This document shows, in pieces, positions 1 to 9,823 of a stretch of 64,000 nt of DNA. Both the position numbers and the translations under genes were made by a program. The DNA comes from Paraburkholderia caledonica NBRC 102488. GTDB taxonomy: Bacteria > Pseudomonadota > Gammaproteobacteria > Burkholderiales > Burkholderiaceae. Under the pieces are notes generated by a model. It searched no databases, was not told the origin of the DNA, and was given only the letters and a program-made list of their open reading frames with translations. The DNA lies in assembly GCF_000685095.1 (NCBI RefSeq), contig NZ_BAYE01000019.1, forward strand, positions 61,946 through 125,945, given 5' to 3'. Every line of letters starts with the position of its first letter. Position 1 is the stretch's first letter.

Positions 1-479
1 CCCGCCGCCGCGAGGTGCTCGGAATGCTGGACCATGCCGTCGTAGCCGTCGGGCGCGACGATGCCGAGCGTGATGCCTTTCGCTTCGTCCGCGCGGTTCA
101 GGTGCGACTGCATCATCGCGCCCGGATGGAACGCGGTGATCTGATTGTTCTCGAGGTCGGTGGTGATCATGGCCTGCGCCGAATAGGTGCCCGGCACGAC
201 CAGCACGTTTTCCGTCGATAGCCCGAGTTGCGCGAACCGGTCCATGTACAACTGGGCGTCGACCGCGCCGAGCGTGCCCATGATGCGCGCGTCGCCGCCC
301 AGCAGGTTGAGCGAATACGCAATGTTGCCCGCGCAGCCGCCGAACTCGCGGCGCATCGTCGGCACGAGAAAGCTCACGTTCAGGATGTGGACCTGCTCCG
401 GCAGGATGTGCTCCCGGAAGCGGCCTTCGAAGGTCATGATGTTGTCGTAGGCGAGCGAGCCGCAAATCAGCGTAGCCAA
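1..479 (-). CDS. PfkB-family carbohydrate (adenosine-type) kinase, N-terminal part
   Basis: The gene enters from the left edge, so only about the first 159 residues are present. The reading frame opens at TTG (477-479), with an AGGAC ribosome-binding stretch about nine bases upstream, and gives MATLICGSLAYDNIMTF. The motif GGCAGNIAYSLNLLGGDA is the glycine-rich N-terminal signature of PfkB (ribokinase/adenosine kinase) proteins, which phosphorylate sugars or nucleosides with ATP. The C-terminal catalytic Asp lies outside the window, so activity cannot be judged. It follows tpx on the same strand. The exact substrate is not shown; adenosine is a guess from relatives of this length and motif pattern. 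Confidence 0.85.
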   Translation of the reverse strand, partial: MATLICGSLAYDNIMTFEGRFREHILPEQVHILNVSFLVPTMRREFGGCAGNIAYSLNLLGGDARIMGTLGAVDAQLYMDRFAQLGLSTENVLVVPGTYSAQAMITTDLENNQITAFHPGAMMQSHLNRADEAKGITLGIVAPDGYDGMVQHSEHLAAA

Positions 480-527
480 GGCGAGCGTCCTGTAAAAAAT
501 GAAGAAATAGGTAGTGAGGACGTGACA

Positions 528-550
528 GCGCCGCGCGTGAAGCGCGGCGC
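528..550 (-). terminator. hairpin downstream of tpx, weak terminator
   Basis: An 8-base perfect stem (528-535 with 543-550, GCGCCGCG type) encloses a 7-base loop, between the tpx stop and the next gene. No U tract follows directly on the minus strand; a T-rich stretch comes only about 20 bases later. It could be a weak terminator or a processing hairpin. Confidence 0.3.
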
Positions 551-573
551 CGGAGTCTTCGTGTGCTGAGGTT

Positions 574-1074
574 TTACTTCAGCGCGGCAAGTGCTGCGTC
601 GTAGTTCGGTTCGTTCTTGATTTCGCCGACCAGTTCCGCATGAACCACCTTGTCGTTCTCGTCGATCACGACAACCGCGCGCGCCGTGAGACCCGTGAGC
701 GGACCGCTCGTCACGTCGACGCCGTACGCCTGCGCGAACTCATGGCCGCGGAAGGTCGAGGCCGTCACGACGTTGTCGATGCCTTCCGTCGTGCAAAAGC
801 GCGAGGCGGCGAACGGCAGGTCGCGCGACACGACGATCACAGCCGTGTTGCTCAGCTTCGCGGCGGCTTCGTTGAACTTGCGGGTCGACGTCGCGCAGGT
901 CGGCGTGTCGAGGCTCGGGACAATGTTCAACACTTTGCGCTTGCCGGCGAAATCGGCGAGCGACAGCGGCTTGAGATCCTTGCCGACCAGCGAGAAAGCG
1001 GGAGCGCTCTGACCCACCGACGGGAAGGTGCCGGCTACATCGATCGGGTTACCACCCAGCGTGACTTGACTCAT
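574..1074 (-). CDS. tpx: thiol peroxidase Tpx (peroxiredoxin)
   Basis: A 166-residue atypical 2-Cys peroxiredoxin that reduces hydrogen and alkyl peroxides using thioredoxin. The peroxidatic cysteine C60 sits in PSLDTPTCATSTRKF and the resolving cysteine C94 in SRFCTTEGI; both match the Tpx pattern. Length equals the family norm. There is no signal peptide, although the protein is often periplasm-associated in other bacteria. It lies downstream of the DUF3426 gene with a 73-base gap and is followed by the sugar kinase on the same strand. The ATG at 1074 has a GGAG ribosome-binding site. Confidence 0.97.
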   Translation of the reverse strand: MSQVTLGGNPIDVAGTFPSVGQSAPAFSLVGKDLKPLSLADFAGKRKVLNIVPSLDTPTCATSTRKFNEAAAKLSNTAVIVVSRDLPFAASRFCTTEGIDNVVTASTFRGHEFAQAYGVDVTSGPLTGLTARAVVVIDENDKVVHAELVGEIKNEPNYDAALAALK

Positions 1075-1147
1075 GTTGTTGTGCTCCGAAAGTTCGTCTG
1101 TGATGACGGTGAACGCGCCCGCTCGACGCGAGGCGCGCAGGGATGCG

Positions 1148-2428
1148 TTACGGATAGAAGATCTGTACGCGGAAATTGGAGGCGACCGCGTTGCCGGTAT
1201 CGAGGTGCACGATCATGGTTTGCGTCATGTGCGGCGGCAGGCCGGCTGCGATGGGCGTACCGGGCGCAACGTAGTCTTGCGGGAACAGCACGCGGCGCAA
1301 CGCCACGTTGTTCTGATCGTCGAGAAGCGTGAGTTCGATCGCCGGATAGGCCAGCGCGACGTTGAAGCGGTTGCGCAGCGGCATTCGCAACTCGAGCTTG
1401 TGCGGCCCGTCGATTTGCCGCAAATCAGACGGCTCTACCTGCAAGCCGTCGATATCGTGCGGCGCGGTGAGTTGACAGCCGAGCGACGCGCACACCTTCG
1501 CGTACAGCGCCTGGGTACCCGGCAGATAGACGAGTACCGTTTCACGCTGCCACCACGCGAGTTGCGCAAGCAACGCGATGACGAGCAAGACCGCCGCCAC
1601 CGATCCGCCGACGATCCATGCGAGGCGCCGTGGTTCGGCGGCGCGCGTCTCCCGCGTTACCTGAAACGGATCCATGTCGTCGCTGATCGGCGGCTGCACC
1701 GAGAACGGCTCACCGCTCGGCGTTGCAGCCGCGCGAGTCGGCCCACGCAGATCGGTATCGGCGGGATTGGCGGAATAGGGATGCGGATGAGTTGCGCCGA
1801 GGCCGGCCGCGCCTACGCCGGTCGTTCCGAAATGCGGTTCGTTATCGGAGAATCCATGGAACGCAGCCGACTCGTTGAGTACCGGCTCGTCGATTGGAAA
1901 ATCGGAAGGGCGTTCGGTCTTGTGCCACACGCGCGGCGCTTCTTCGGCGGGCGGCTCCGCTTCATAGGCGAAGGGTTCGAGCGGCGCGTCCGCGAGCAGC
2001 GGTTCGTGGTCGGCCGGCACCGCCGTGCTGGGTGCGCCGGGCGGCAACGTGGGCTTCGTCGCGGCGTGGCCCGATGCACCAGCGGTGCCTGCGCCGGTGT
2101 AGCCGGGCTGGGCCGCGACGTTCTGTGCGTTATGACGGAAGCGTTCCTCGAAGAGCGGCGTGGGGCGGGGCGCCCAGGGATCCCAGGCAGCGGGGCTGAA
2201 GTCTGCGCCGCTCGGGCGCACGCCGGTGAGCGCCTCGATTGCCGCGGCTGCCGAGACCTGTCTTGCAGTGGAGAAGTCGCCGCCCTCGCTTATGTCGAAG
2301 AGGCTGCCGGATGCGTCGAACACTTCATGGCATTGCCCACAACGCACGAGGCCGCGGCGCAGCGCCAACTGCGTCGGTTGCAGGCGGAAGACGGTTTCAC
2401 AGAAGGGACAGCGCGTCGCCAGAAGCAT
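1148..2428 (-). CDS. zinc-ribbon and DUF3426 membrane protein
   Basis: 426 residues. The N-terminus holds a zinc ribbon with two CxxC pairs (C7/C10 and C30/C33), of the MJ0042 type. A long low-complexity Pro/Ala/Glu-rich linker (about 50-265) follows, then one membrane helix (about 270-293) and a C-terminal DUF3426 domain with an FxxALAYP-like core. The arrangement suggests a cytoplasmic zinc ribbon tethered to the inner membrane with the C-terminal domain in the periplasm. The function is unknown. The position directly after prmA (48-base gap) is characteristic of Burkholderia relatives. The linker is long and probably disordered. Confidence 0.85.
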   Translation of the reverse strand: MLLATRCPFCETVFRLQPTQLALRRGLVRCGQCHEVFDASGSLFDISEGGDFSTARQVSAAAAIEALTGVRPSGADFSPAAWDPWAPRPTPLFEERFRHNAQNVAAQPGYTGAGTAGASGHAATKPTLPPGAPSTAVPADHEPLLADAPLEPFAYEAEPPAEEAPRVWHKTERPSDFPIDEPVLNESAAFHGFSDNEPHFGTTGVGAAGLGATHPHPYSANPADTDLRGPTRAAATPSGEPFSVQPPISDDMDPFQVTRETRAAEPRRLAWIVGGSVAAVLLVIALLAQLAWWQRETVLVYLPGTQALYAKVCASLGCQLTAPHDIDGLQVEPSDLRQIDGPHKLELRMPLRNRFNVALAYPAIELTLLDDQNNVALRRVLFPQDYVAPGTPIAAGLPPHMTQTMIVHLDTGNAVASNFRVQIFYP

Positions 2429-2476
2429 ATTGAGCCGGTTAGCCGAGGGGCCGTTGGTTGGACAATACGCCTTATT

Positions 2477-3379
2477 CTAATGGCTTTCGCGGCGTGTTCC
2501 CGTCAGACATACCCACCCTTCGTGTTCGCGCCATACACCGATGTCGATCCATCGCGCGTACACCTGCGCGACTTCGTCGGCCTGGCGCGCCAGAATGCCC
2601 GACAATGCGATGCGGCCGCCCGGCTTGACCTTCGACGAGAGCATCGAGGCCATCAGCTTGAGCGGATTGGACAGAATATTGGCAACGACGATGTCGAATT
2701 CGCCGGCGGGGCATTCGTTGGGCAGACCGTAGGTGACTTCGGCGCGGTTGCGCTCGCTGTTATGACGCGCCGACTCGACCGCTTGCGGATCGATGTCGAT
2801 GCCGTACACCGGATCGGCGCCGCATTTTTTCGCGAGAATCGCGAGAATGCCTGAGCCGCAACCGTAGTCGAGCACGGATTGTCCAGGCTTCACCGATTGC
2901 TCGAGCCACTCCATGCACAGACGCGTGGTGGGATGGCTGCCGGTTCCAAACGCGAGGCCAGGATCGAGTTCGAGCACCAGCGCGTTGGGGTCCGGCGCGT
3001 CGTGCCACGAAGGCACGACCCAGATGCGCTCGCCAATCGGGATCGGATCGAACTGCGATTGCGTGAGACGCACCCAATCCTGTTCTTCGACGTCACGCAC
3101 GGTGAACGACGGCGCCGCCGCAAGGCCGACCTCGTTCGCAGCGGCGGCAAGCAGCACCGCCGGTTCATGTTCTGCCGCGAGCAGCGCGATCACGCGCGAA
3201 CGCTGCCATGCGGTGCGGTCGGGCGTGAGACCGGGCTCGCCAAAAAGCGGTTGCTCGTCGGGCGTATCGGCGTCCGCGTCTTCGACCGATACGGATAGCG
3301 CGCCCAATTCGAGCAGCGCGTCGGAAAATTCCTCCGCATGCTCGCGAGCCAATTCGGCGACCAGTTCCCGGTAACTCAT
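2477..3379 (-). CDS. prmA: ribosomal protein L11 methyltransferase
   Basis: 300 residues, normal for PrmA, which trimethylates ribosomal protein L11 using S-adenosylmethionine in the cytoplasm. The SAM-binding motif I VLDYGCGSGILAILA lies near residues 170-182, preceded by the PrmA-specific GLAFGTGSHPTTRLC (141-155). The substrate-binding NILSNPL follows. The ATG is only 3 bases after the accC stop, so it is probably translated from the accBC transcript. Confidence 0.97.
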   Translation of the reverse strand: MSYRELVAELAREHAEEFSDALLELGALSVSVEDADADTPDEQPLFGEPGLTPDRTAWQRSRVIALLAAEHEPAVLLAAAANEVGLAAAPSFTVRDVEEQDWVRLTQSQFDPIPIGERIWVVPSWHDAPDPNALVLELDPGLAFGTGSHPTTRLCMEWLEQSVKPGQSVLDYGCGSGILAILAKKCGADPVYGIDIDPQAVESARHNSERNRAEVTYGLPNECPAGEFDIVVANILSNPLKLMASMLSSKVKPGGRIALSGILARQADEVAQVYARWIDIGVWREHEGWVCLTGTRRESH

Positions 3380-3382
3380 GAC

Positions 3383-4750
<1,368 letters not shown>

Positions 4751-4880
4751 AGCGGGTTTTCGACTCATCAATGGGCGCCGGGTTGCTCAGAACACCGGCT
4801 GCCTCAGAGGATCGGGCGCGCGCCGAATGCAACGGGCGCGCGGGGCGGCATGCGCACAGCGGGGCGCAATGCGCGCCGCG

Positions 4881-5357
4881 TTAGCCGACCACGAACAGCG
4901 GTTGGCCGTATTCGACCGCCTGACCGTTTTCGACGAGAATTTCCTTCACGACGCCGGACTTGTCCGACTCGATTTCGTTGAGCAGCTTCATTGCTTCGAT
5001 GATGCAGATCGTCTGGCCTTCCTTGACCGTGTCACCAACCTGAACGAACGGGTCGGCGCCCGGCGACGGAGCACGGTAGAACGTTCCGACCATCGGCGAG
5101 GTTACGACATGACCTTGCGGCGCGGCGGCTGCCGGCGTGGCCGGGGCACCTGCTGCTGTTACGGCGGGCGGCGCTTCGCCGCCTGCCATCGGGGCTGGCT
5201 GCGAGTATTGCGGCGCGTACGAGGCGGACGGCTGCACATAAACCGGCGGCGCGTTCTTGACGATGCGAACCTTGCCCTCGCCCTCGGTCACTTCGAGTTC
5301 CGAGATGCCGGACTCCGACACGAGATCAATCAGAGTTTTCAGTTTGCGTAGATCCAT
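4881..5357 (-). CDS. accB: acetyl-CoA carboxylase, biotin carboxyl carrier protein
   Basis: 158 residues. The C-terminal biotinyl domain carries the biotin attachment motif EAMKLLNEIESD with K124 as the modified lysine; a Pro/Ala-rich flexible linker occupies about 36-82. It carries the biotin that AccC carboxylates and AccA/AccD discharge onto acetyl-CoA. It sits between aroQ (72-base gap) and accC (130-base gap) on the same strand. An AGGAAGCCCC-like purine stretch precedes the ATG. accA and accD are not in this window. Confidence 0.98.
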   Translation of the reverse strand: MDLRKLKTLIDLVSESGISELEVTEGEGKVRIVKNAPPVYVQPSASYAPQYSQPAPMAGGEAPPAVTAAGAPATPAAAAPQGHVVTSPMVGTFYRAPSPGADPFVQVGDTVKEGQTICIIEAMKLLNEIESDKSGVVKEILVENGQAVEYGQPLFVVG

Positions 5358-5429
5358 CAGGAAGCCCCTTTTTCAATGCGTGGAGTGCCGGCGCGTGTGC
5401 GGCCGGCGCAAATTAGACGTGTTTGGAGT

Positions 5430-5885
5430 TCAGCCCCGCGACGAACCGGCGGCCAGCCGGTCGAGCGCGAATTCGAGTGCATACAGATAACCCTTCCAGC
5501 CGAGGCCGCAGATCACGCCCTCGGCCTGGTCGGAAAAATACGAGTGATGCCGGAACGCTTCGCGACGATGCACGTTCGACAGATGAATCTCGACGAACGG
5601 AATGCCGACGCCCGCGAGAGCGTCCCGGATGGCGACACTCGTGTGCGTGTACGCAGCCGGATTGATCAGGATGAAATCGGTTTTTTCTGTCCGGGCGGAT
5701 TGGATGCGATCCACCAGAGCGCCTTCATGGTTGCTCTGGAACGACGCGAGTTCTACGCCGGCGTCGGCGGCGCGGTCGGATAGTGCCTGATCGATCTGCG
5801 GCAGGGTGACGCGGCCATAAACCTCGGGTTCCCGCGTACCGAGAAGGTTGAGGTTGGGGCCGTGCAGTACCAGCAGTCGCGTCAT
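5430..5885 (-). CDS. aroQ: type II 3-dehydroquinate dehydratase
   Basis: 151 residues, typical of the type II dodecameric enzyme that converts 3-dehydroquinate to 3-dehydroshikimate in the shikimate pathway. The N-terminus LLVLHGPNLNLLGTREPEVYG carries the active-site tyrosine (Y23); the later EIHLSNVHRREAFRHHSY contains the catalytic His and substrate-binding Arg. It is the first gene of the aroQ-accB-accC-prmA run, the usual order in this bacterial group. aroE, the next enzyme of the pathway, is at 11959. Confidence 0.97.
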   Translation of the reverse strand: MTRLLVLHGPNLNLLGTREPEVYGRVTLPQIDQALSDRAADAGVELASFQSNHEGALVDRIQSARTEKTDFILINPAAYTHTSVAIRDALAGVGIPFVEIHLSNVHRREAFRHHSYFSDQAEGVICGLGWKGYLYALEFALDRLAAGSSRG

Positions 5886-5915
5886 GGTCGCTTCTTTTTC
5901 CGTGGAATTGGGCGC

Positions 5916-5945
5916 ACTTTAGCGCTGATTAGAGAAACTTGTCTA
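5916..5945 (-). promoter_or_regulatory. candidate sigma-70 promoter of the aroQ-acc operon
   Basis: On the minus strand TAGACA (5940-5945) and TAAAGT (5916-5921) are separated by 18 bases and lie about 31 bases before the aroQ start. The match is 5/6 and 4/6. No other better pair was found in the 194 bases between the tlpA-like gene and aroQ. Confidence 0.4.
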
Positions 5946-6079
5946 GTTTCCTGCACGGACGAAGAGTTCAGGAGTCGTTCGCAGCGGGGCGCCGGTCGCC
6001 TAATTTCTCGCAATTCCGGCGGATTTGCGCCGAATCTTGTGCCTTTCTCCGCAAAACCGCTGCCAAAAGATTGAGAAAT

Positions 6080-6640
6080 TTACAGCGCGTCGAGGGTCTG
6101 TTTTAAGGCGACAGGATCGATCTGGCCTAATTTTGTCGAGCGGATGTTGCCTTTTGCATCAATCACCACGGTGAACGGCAGGCCGCCCGCCGTATTCCCA
6201 AACGACCGCGCGAGGTCGGCACCGCCGAACCCCGTCACATAGACCGGGTAGGCCACCTTCACTTTTTGCAGGAAAGCCTGCACGTTCTTCTCGGAATCGA
6301 CGCCAAGTCCGACGAACTGGATGCCTTTCTTCGCGTAATCGCGCTGAAGTTGCGAGAGCGCGGGCATTTCCTCGACACACGGCCCGCACCACGAAGCCCA
6401 GAAATTGACGACGATCGGGCGTCCTTTCAGCACGGAAAGAGATCCGGGCTTGCCATCGGCGGTCGTGACCGGAGCCGCCCAAAGCTGGGCAACAGCGCCT
6501 TCCTTCGACGCGGAACCGGCGGCATGAGCGGTCGCAGTCAAACCGTCATCGCCGTTCAGCCAGTAGTTGGCGAGGACGCCGCTTCCTGCCGCGACGCCGG
6601 CGACGAGCGCCGCCATCAGAATCCGTCTGGTGTTCATCAT
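6080..6640 (-). CDS. TlpA/ResA-like membrane-anchored thioredoxin
   Basis: 186 residues. An uncleaved or cleavable N-terminal hydrophobic segment (about 6-26) directs it to the periplasmic side of the inner membrane. The thioredoxin fold carries the active site WASWCGPCVEEMP with C85 and C88, and a later cis-proline region GGLPFTVVID. Proteins of the TlpA/ResA/CcmG group reduce disulfides in cytochrome c maturation or in other exported proteins; which applies here cannot be told from the sequence. It follows the uncharacterised gene at 6644-7297 with a 3-base gap, so they are probably co-transcribed. Confidence 0.92.
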   Translation of the reverse strand: MMNTRRILMAALVAGVAAGSGVLANYWLNGDDGLTATAHAAGSASKEGAVAQLWAAPVTTADGKPGSLSVLKGRPIVVNFWASWCGPCVEEMPALSQLQRDYAKKGIQFVGLGVDSEKNVQAFLQKVKVAYPVYVTGFGGADLARSFGNTAGGLPFTVVIDAKGNIRSTKLGQIDPVALKQTLDAL

Positions 6641-6643
6641 TGT

Positions 6644-7297
6644 CTAGTTGGGTGAAGGCGCTACGCCGCCCGCGGCGAGCAGCGACTGAACAGTCTGAAG
6701 ATTCGCCCGCGCCGTGCGCCCACGAGCGTCGGCTTTGACAGCACCGCGCAAGTCGTCCGACTCATAAAGCGCGACATGAACACCCACGGGGTCCGAGTCG
6801 CGCCCTTCGCTCGCCGGCCGCCACAGGAAGCTCAGCGTTTCGACGTAGCCGCGGCCCGCAAAGTGGCGTGTTTCCGAGACGTCGTATTGAATGTTCGCGT
6901 TGAGGAAGTAGATGGCTACTTCTTTCGGGTTGTCGCAGAACACCTGAAGATGAACGTCCGAATGCTCGCCGGCCGTGCCGCCGAGCACTGCGCCCGTCAA
7001 ATAAGGGTTGAAAGGTGCGAGCCGCTCCATCCATTCGACAGCGATGCCGCGCAGGCGCCGCAGCAGCGCCGGCTGGCTGTCGCCCTGAAAGAGCGACTGA
7101 TATTCGCGGATTTCTTCCTCGATCTGATCGTTATCGGGCAGCCATTCGCCGGCAATCCGGCTTTCTCCAATGACTTGTCGAGCCGCTTTGCGCTTCGCCG
7201 TTGCATAGTCGAGACCGTCTTCGGCGATCAGGCGCGCAGCCGCAATGGCGATTTCCTCGCGCACGCGCTGCGGATCAAAATGTGATTTGCGAACCAT
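6644..7297 (-). CDS. uncharacterised protein, possibly nucleotidyltransferase-like
   Basis: 217 residues, no signal peptide or membrane helix. The N-terminal part (about 10-50) is helical and lysine/arginine-rich. The centre contains NPYLTGAVLGGTAGEHSDVH, whose GG...SDVHLQVF pattern resembles the start of a nucleotidyltransferase (pol-beta) fold, where acidic residues bind metal; this is a weak resemblance and not a firm assignment. The C-terminus is polar. It is immediately upstream of the TlpA-like gene. I cannot name a function. Confidence 0.75.
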   Translation of the reverse strand: MVRKSHFDPQRVREEIAIAAARLIAEDGLDYATAKRKAARQVIGESRIAGEWLPDNDQIEEEIREYQSLFQGDSQPALLRRLRGIAVEWMERLAPFNPYLTGAVLGGTAGEHSDVHLQVFCDNPKEVAIYFLNANIQYDVSETRHFAGRGYVETLSFLWRPASEGRDSDPVGVHVALYESDDLRGAVKADARGRTARANLQTVQSLLAAGGVAPSPN

Positions 7298-7571
7298 CCG
7301 TCAATCATACTAGAGATTGATGACAGCCCTTTCCGGCGGCGCTGGCCGGCTGCGGGCGTAGCCAAAGCGGGGAAGTCCGCTTAGGGGTTCGGGAGGCGTC
7401 GGTTACAATGACGTCCTTCGCGGACGGCTCTTTTGGCCGCTCGCCGCTCTCCCATCCCTCTCAGGAAAACGCCGGGCCGCCCCACAAGTTTTCTTGCCCC
7501 TTCGGGGGCCTGGCACGAACCGCCAGGTAAGGGCCTTTCAGGAAAAAACGCCCGCGCGGCACGACAGGCTT

Positions 7572-8967
7572 ATGCATATCCACATCCTCGGTATCTGCGG
7601 CACGTTCATGGGCGGTCTCGCGGTCCTCGCGCGCGGCGCGGGCCACACGGTGACGGGCTGCGACGCCGGCGTCTATCCGCCAATGAGCACGCAGCTCGAG
7701 GCGCAAGGCATCCGTCTGATCGAGGGCTACGACGCGGACCAGTTGAATGGTCTGAACGCCGACCTGTTCGTGATCGGCAACGTGGTGTCGCGCGGTAACC
7801 CGCTGATGGAAGCGATTCTCGACCGAGGCCTACCGTATGTGTCCGGCCCGCAGTGGCTTGGCGAACACGTGCTGAACGGCAAATGGGTGCTTGCGGTGGC
7901 CGGTACGCACGGCAAGACGACCACCAGTTCCATGCTCACATGGCTGCTGGAAGATGCGGGTCTCAATCCCGGTTTTCTGATTGGCGGAGTGCCGCTGAAT
8001 TTCGGCGTCTCCGCGCGGCTCACCGATTCCAGCTTCTTCGTGATCGAAGCCGACGAGTACGACACGGCCTTCTTCGACAAGCGGTCCAAGTTCGTTCACT
8101 ACCGACCGAAGACCGCGGTTCTGAACAACCTGGAATTCGATCACGCCGACGTCTTCCCCGATCTGGCGGCTATCGAGACGCAGTTTCATCATCTGATCCG
8201 CACGGTGCCGCGCATCGGCCGAGTTGTGACGAACGGCCGGGAAGATCCGCTTGAACGCGTGCTGACGCGCGGCTGCTGGAGCGAAGTGGAGCGTTTCGGC
8301 GTGCAGGGCGGCTGGGAAACCCTGCCCGCGGAAGACGGTGTGCCCGTCGACGAACGTTTTGCGGTGTATCACAACGCCGAGCGCGTCGGCGTGGTCGAGT
8401 GGCAGGTGCAGGGTGAGCACAACCGCATGAACGCACTTGCCGCGATTGCGGCCGCGCGTCATGTCGGCGTTCCGCCGGCGCAGGCCGCTAAGTCGCTGTC
8501 GAGCTTTCGCAACGTGAAGCGGCGCATGGAAGTGCGCGGCAGCGTCGACGGCGTGACGGTGTACGACGACTTCGCGGCACCACCCAACCGCGATCGACAC
8601 CACGGTGGCTGGCCTGCGGGCGCGTGTCGGCCGCGACAATACGCGGATTCTCGCCGTGCTGGAGCCGCGCTCGAACACGATGAAGCTCGGCGTGATGAAG
8701 GCGCAACTTCCGGCAAGTCTCGCAGACGCCGATCTCGTGTTCGGCTACGGCGCACCGAGCGGCCGCGACGCGCTGGGCTGGAACCTGGGCGAAGCGCTGG
8801 CGCCGCTCGGCGGCAAGGCGCAAGCCTTCGACAATCTCGACGCGCTCGTCAAAGCCGTGGTCTACGCAGCGCGCCCCGGCGATCAGATTCTGGTGATGAG
8901 CAACGGCGGATTTGGCGGCGTGCACCAGAAGCTGCTCGACGCCCTGTCCGCGAGAGGCGCTTCGTGA
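7572..8967 (+). pseudogene. mpl: UDP-N-acetylmuramate:L-alanyl-gamma-D-glutamyl-meso-diaminopimelate ligase, frameshifted
   Basis: Mpl recycles murein tripeptide by joining it to UDP-MurNAc. The ATG at 7572 begins MHIHILGICGTFMGGLAVLA and the ATP-binding loop GTHGKTTTSSM follows. An extra G at 8576-8577 breaks the frame where Mpl proteins read DDFAHHPTAI: the original frame gives FAAPPNRD, while the +1 frame resumes exactly as HHPTAIDTTVAGLRARVG and runs on through LEPRSNTMKLGVMKAQL to TGA at 8965-8967. Without the insertion the product would be 464 residues, a normal length. In the broken frame translation continues in-frame into the next gene. It could be a real mutation or a sequencing error; everything else in the gene looks intact. 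Confidence 0.9.
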
Positions 8968-9566
8968 TTCTTTACCTGCACGGTTTTCGTTCTTCGCCAA
9001 ATTCGTTCAAGGCGCGCGTGCTCGCGGCGCGGCTCGTGGAGCTCGGCCGCAGCGACGAATGGTGCTGCCCGATGCTGCCCGTCTCGCCGTTTGAGACGGT
9101 CGCGCTCGCCGAGGCGCTCGTGGCGGCCGCCGGTACGAAGCGCGTGACGGTAATCGGCAGTTCGCTTGGCGGCTACTTCGCCACGTATCTGGCGGAAAAG
9201 CACGGCTGGCCCGGCGTGCTGCTGAATCCGGCGGTCGTGCCGCAGCGCGACCTGAGCGCCTATCTCGGCGAACAGCCGTTGTGGCACGGCGGCGGCAGCA
9301 TCGTCGTCGAACCGCATCATCTTGATGAACTGCGCGCGCTCAGTGTGACGTCCATCACGCGCCCCGAACGTTATTATTTGCTGGCCGCGACCGGCGACGA
9401 AGTGCTCGACTACCGTGAAATGCTCGCGCACTATCGCGGCGCACGCACTACGCTGATCGAAGGGAGCGACCACGCGATCAGCGAGTTCGCCGACTATGTC
9501 GACGACTTACTGGCGTTTTGCGACGCAGAAGACGTCGAGCCGCCGGCGCCACGCGAGGCTGCTTGA
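8964..9566 (+). CDS. YqiA-type alpha/beta-hydrolase esterase
   Basis: 200 residues from GTG 8964, which overlaps the mpl stop (GTGA). The opening ILYLHGFRSSPNSFKA and nucleophile elbow VIGSSLGGYFATYLA (Ser) are characteristic of the YqiA/UPF0227 esterases; the acidic residue lies in AATGDEVLDY and the catalytic His in EGSDHAISEF. A single-domain cytoplasmic hydrolase with unknown physiological substrate. The overlap implies translational coupling to mpl. Because of the mpl frameshift this gene is in the same frame as the 5' part of mpl, giving an apparent 690-residue fusion that is almost certainly artificial. Confidence 0.9.
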   Translation: MILYLHGFRSSPNSFKARVLAARLVELGRSDEWCCPMLPVSPFETVALAEALVAAAGTKRVTVIGSSLGGYFATYLAEKHGWPGVLLNPAVVPQRDLSAYLGEQPLWHGGGSIVVEPHHLDELRALSVTSITRPERYYLLAATGDEVLDYREMLAHYRGARTTLIEGSDHAISEFADYVDDLLAFCDAEDVEPPAPREAA

Positions 9567-9823
9567 CGGTCAGTAGGCGTGCGGAGCGGGGACTGATGTT
9601 GAGCCCTGAGTGCGGTCGCGAGCGGGCTTGAAAGCTTGCAGAACTGCGTAGAACCGGCCCGGAACCAAAGCCGCCGACGAAATGGCACCGCCCCATCAGC
9701 AGGAGCGCAGCCAACAATTAGATTCATGCCGCCAGCGCGCGCTTCGCGCGCAGCGGATCCATTATCACGAATACGTTGCCGTGCCGTGCACGCCGGCGGA
9801 TGCAAGTCAGACGAGAGTATTGA

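Noticed and set aside
1073..2854. 593-residue plus-strand frame
   Set aside because: It is the antisense of the DUF3426 and prmA genes, is arginine-rich, and matches no family; the minus-strand genes explain the region.
7494..9566. A 690-residue Mpl-esterase fusion protein
   Set aside because: The middle (after FAAPPNRD) is a frameshifted stretch rich in Arg and Gly; the next frame holds the real C-terminus of Mpl, and the esterase has its own GTG start overlapping the mpl stop.
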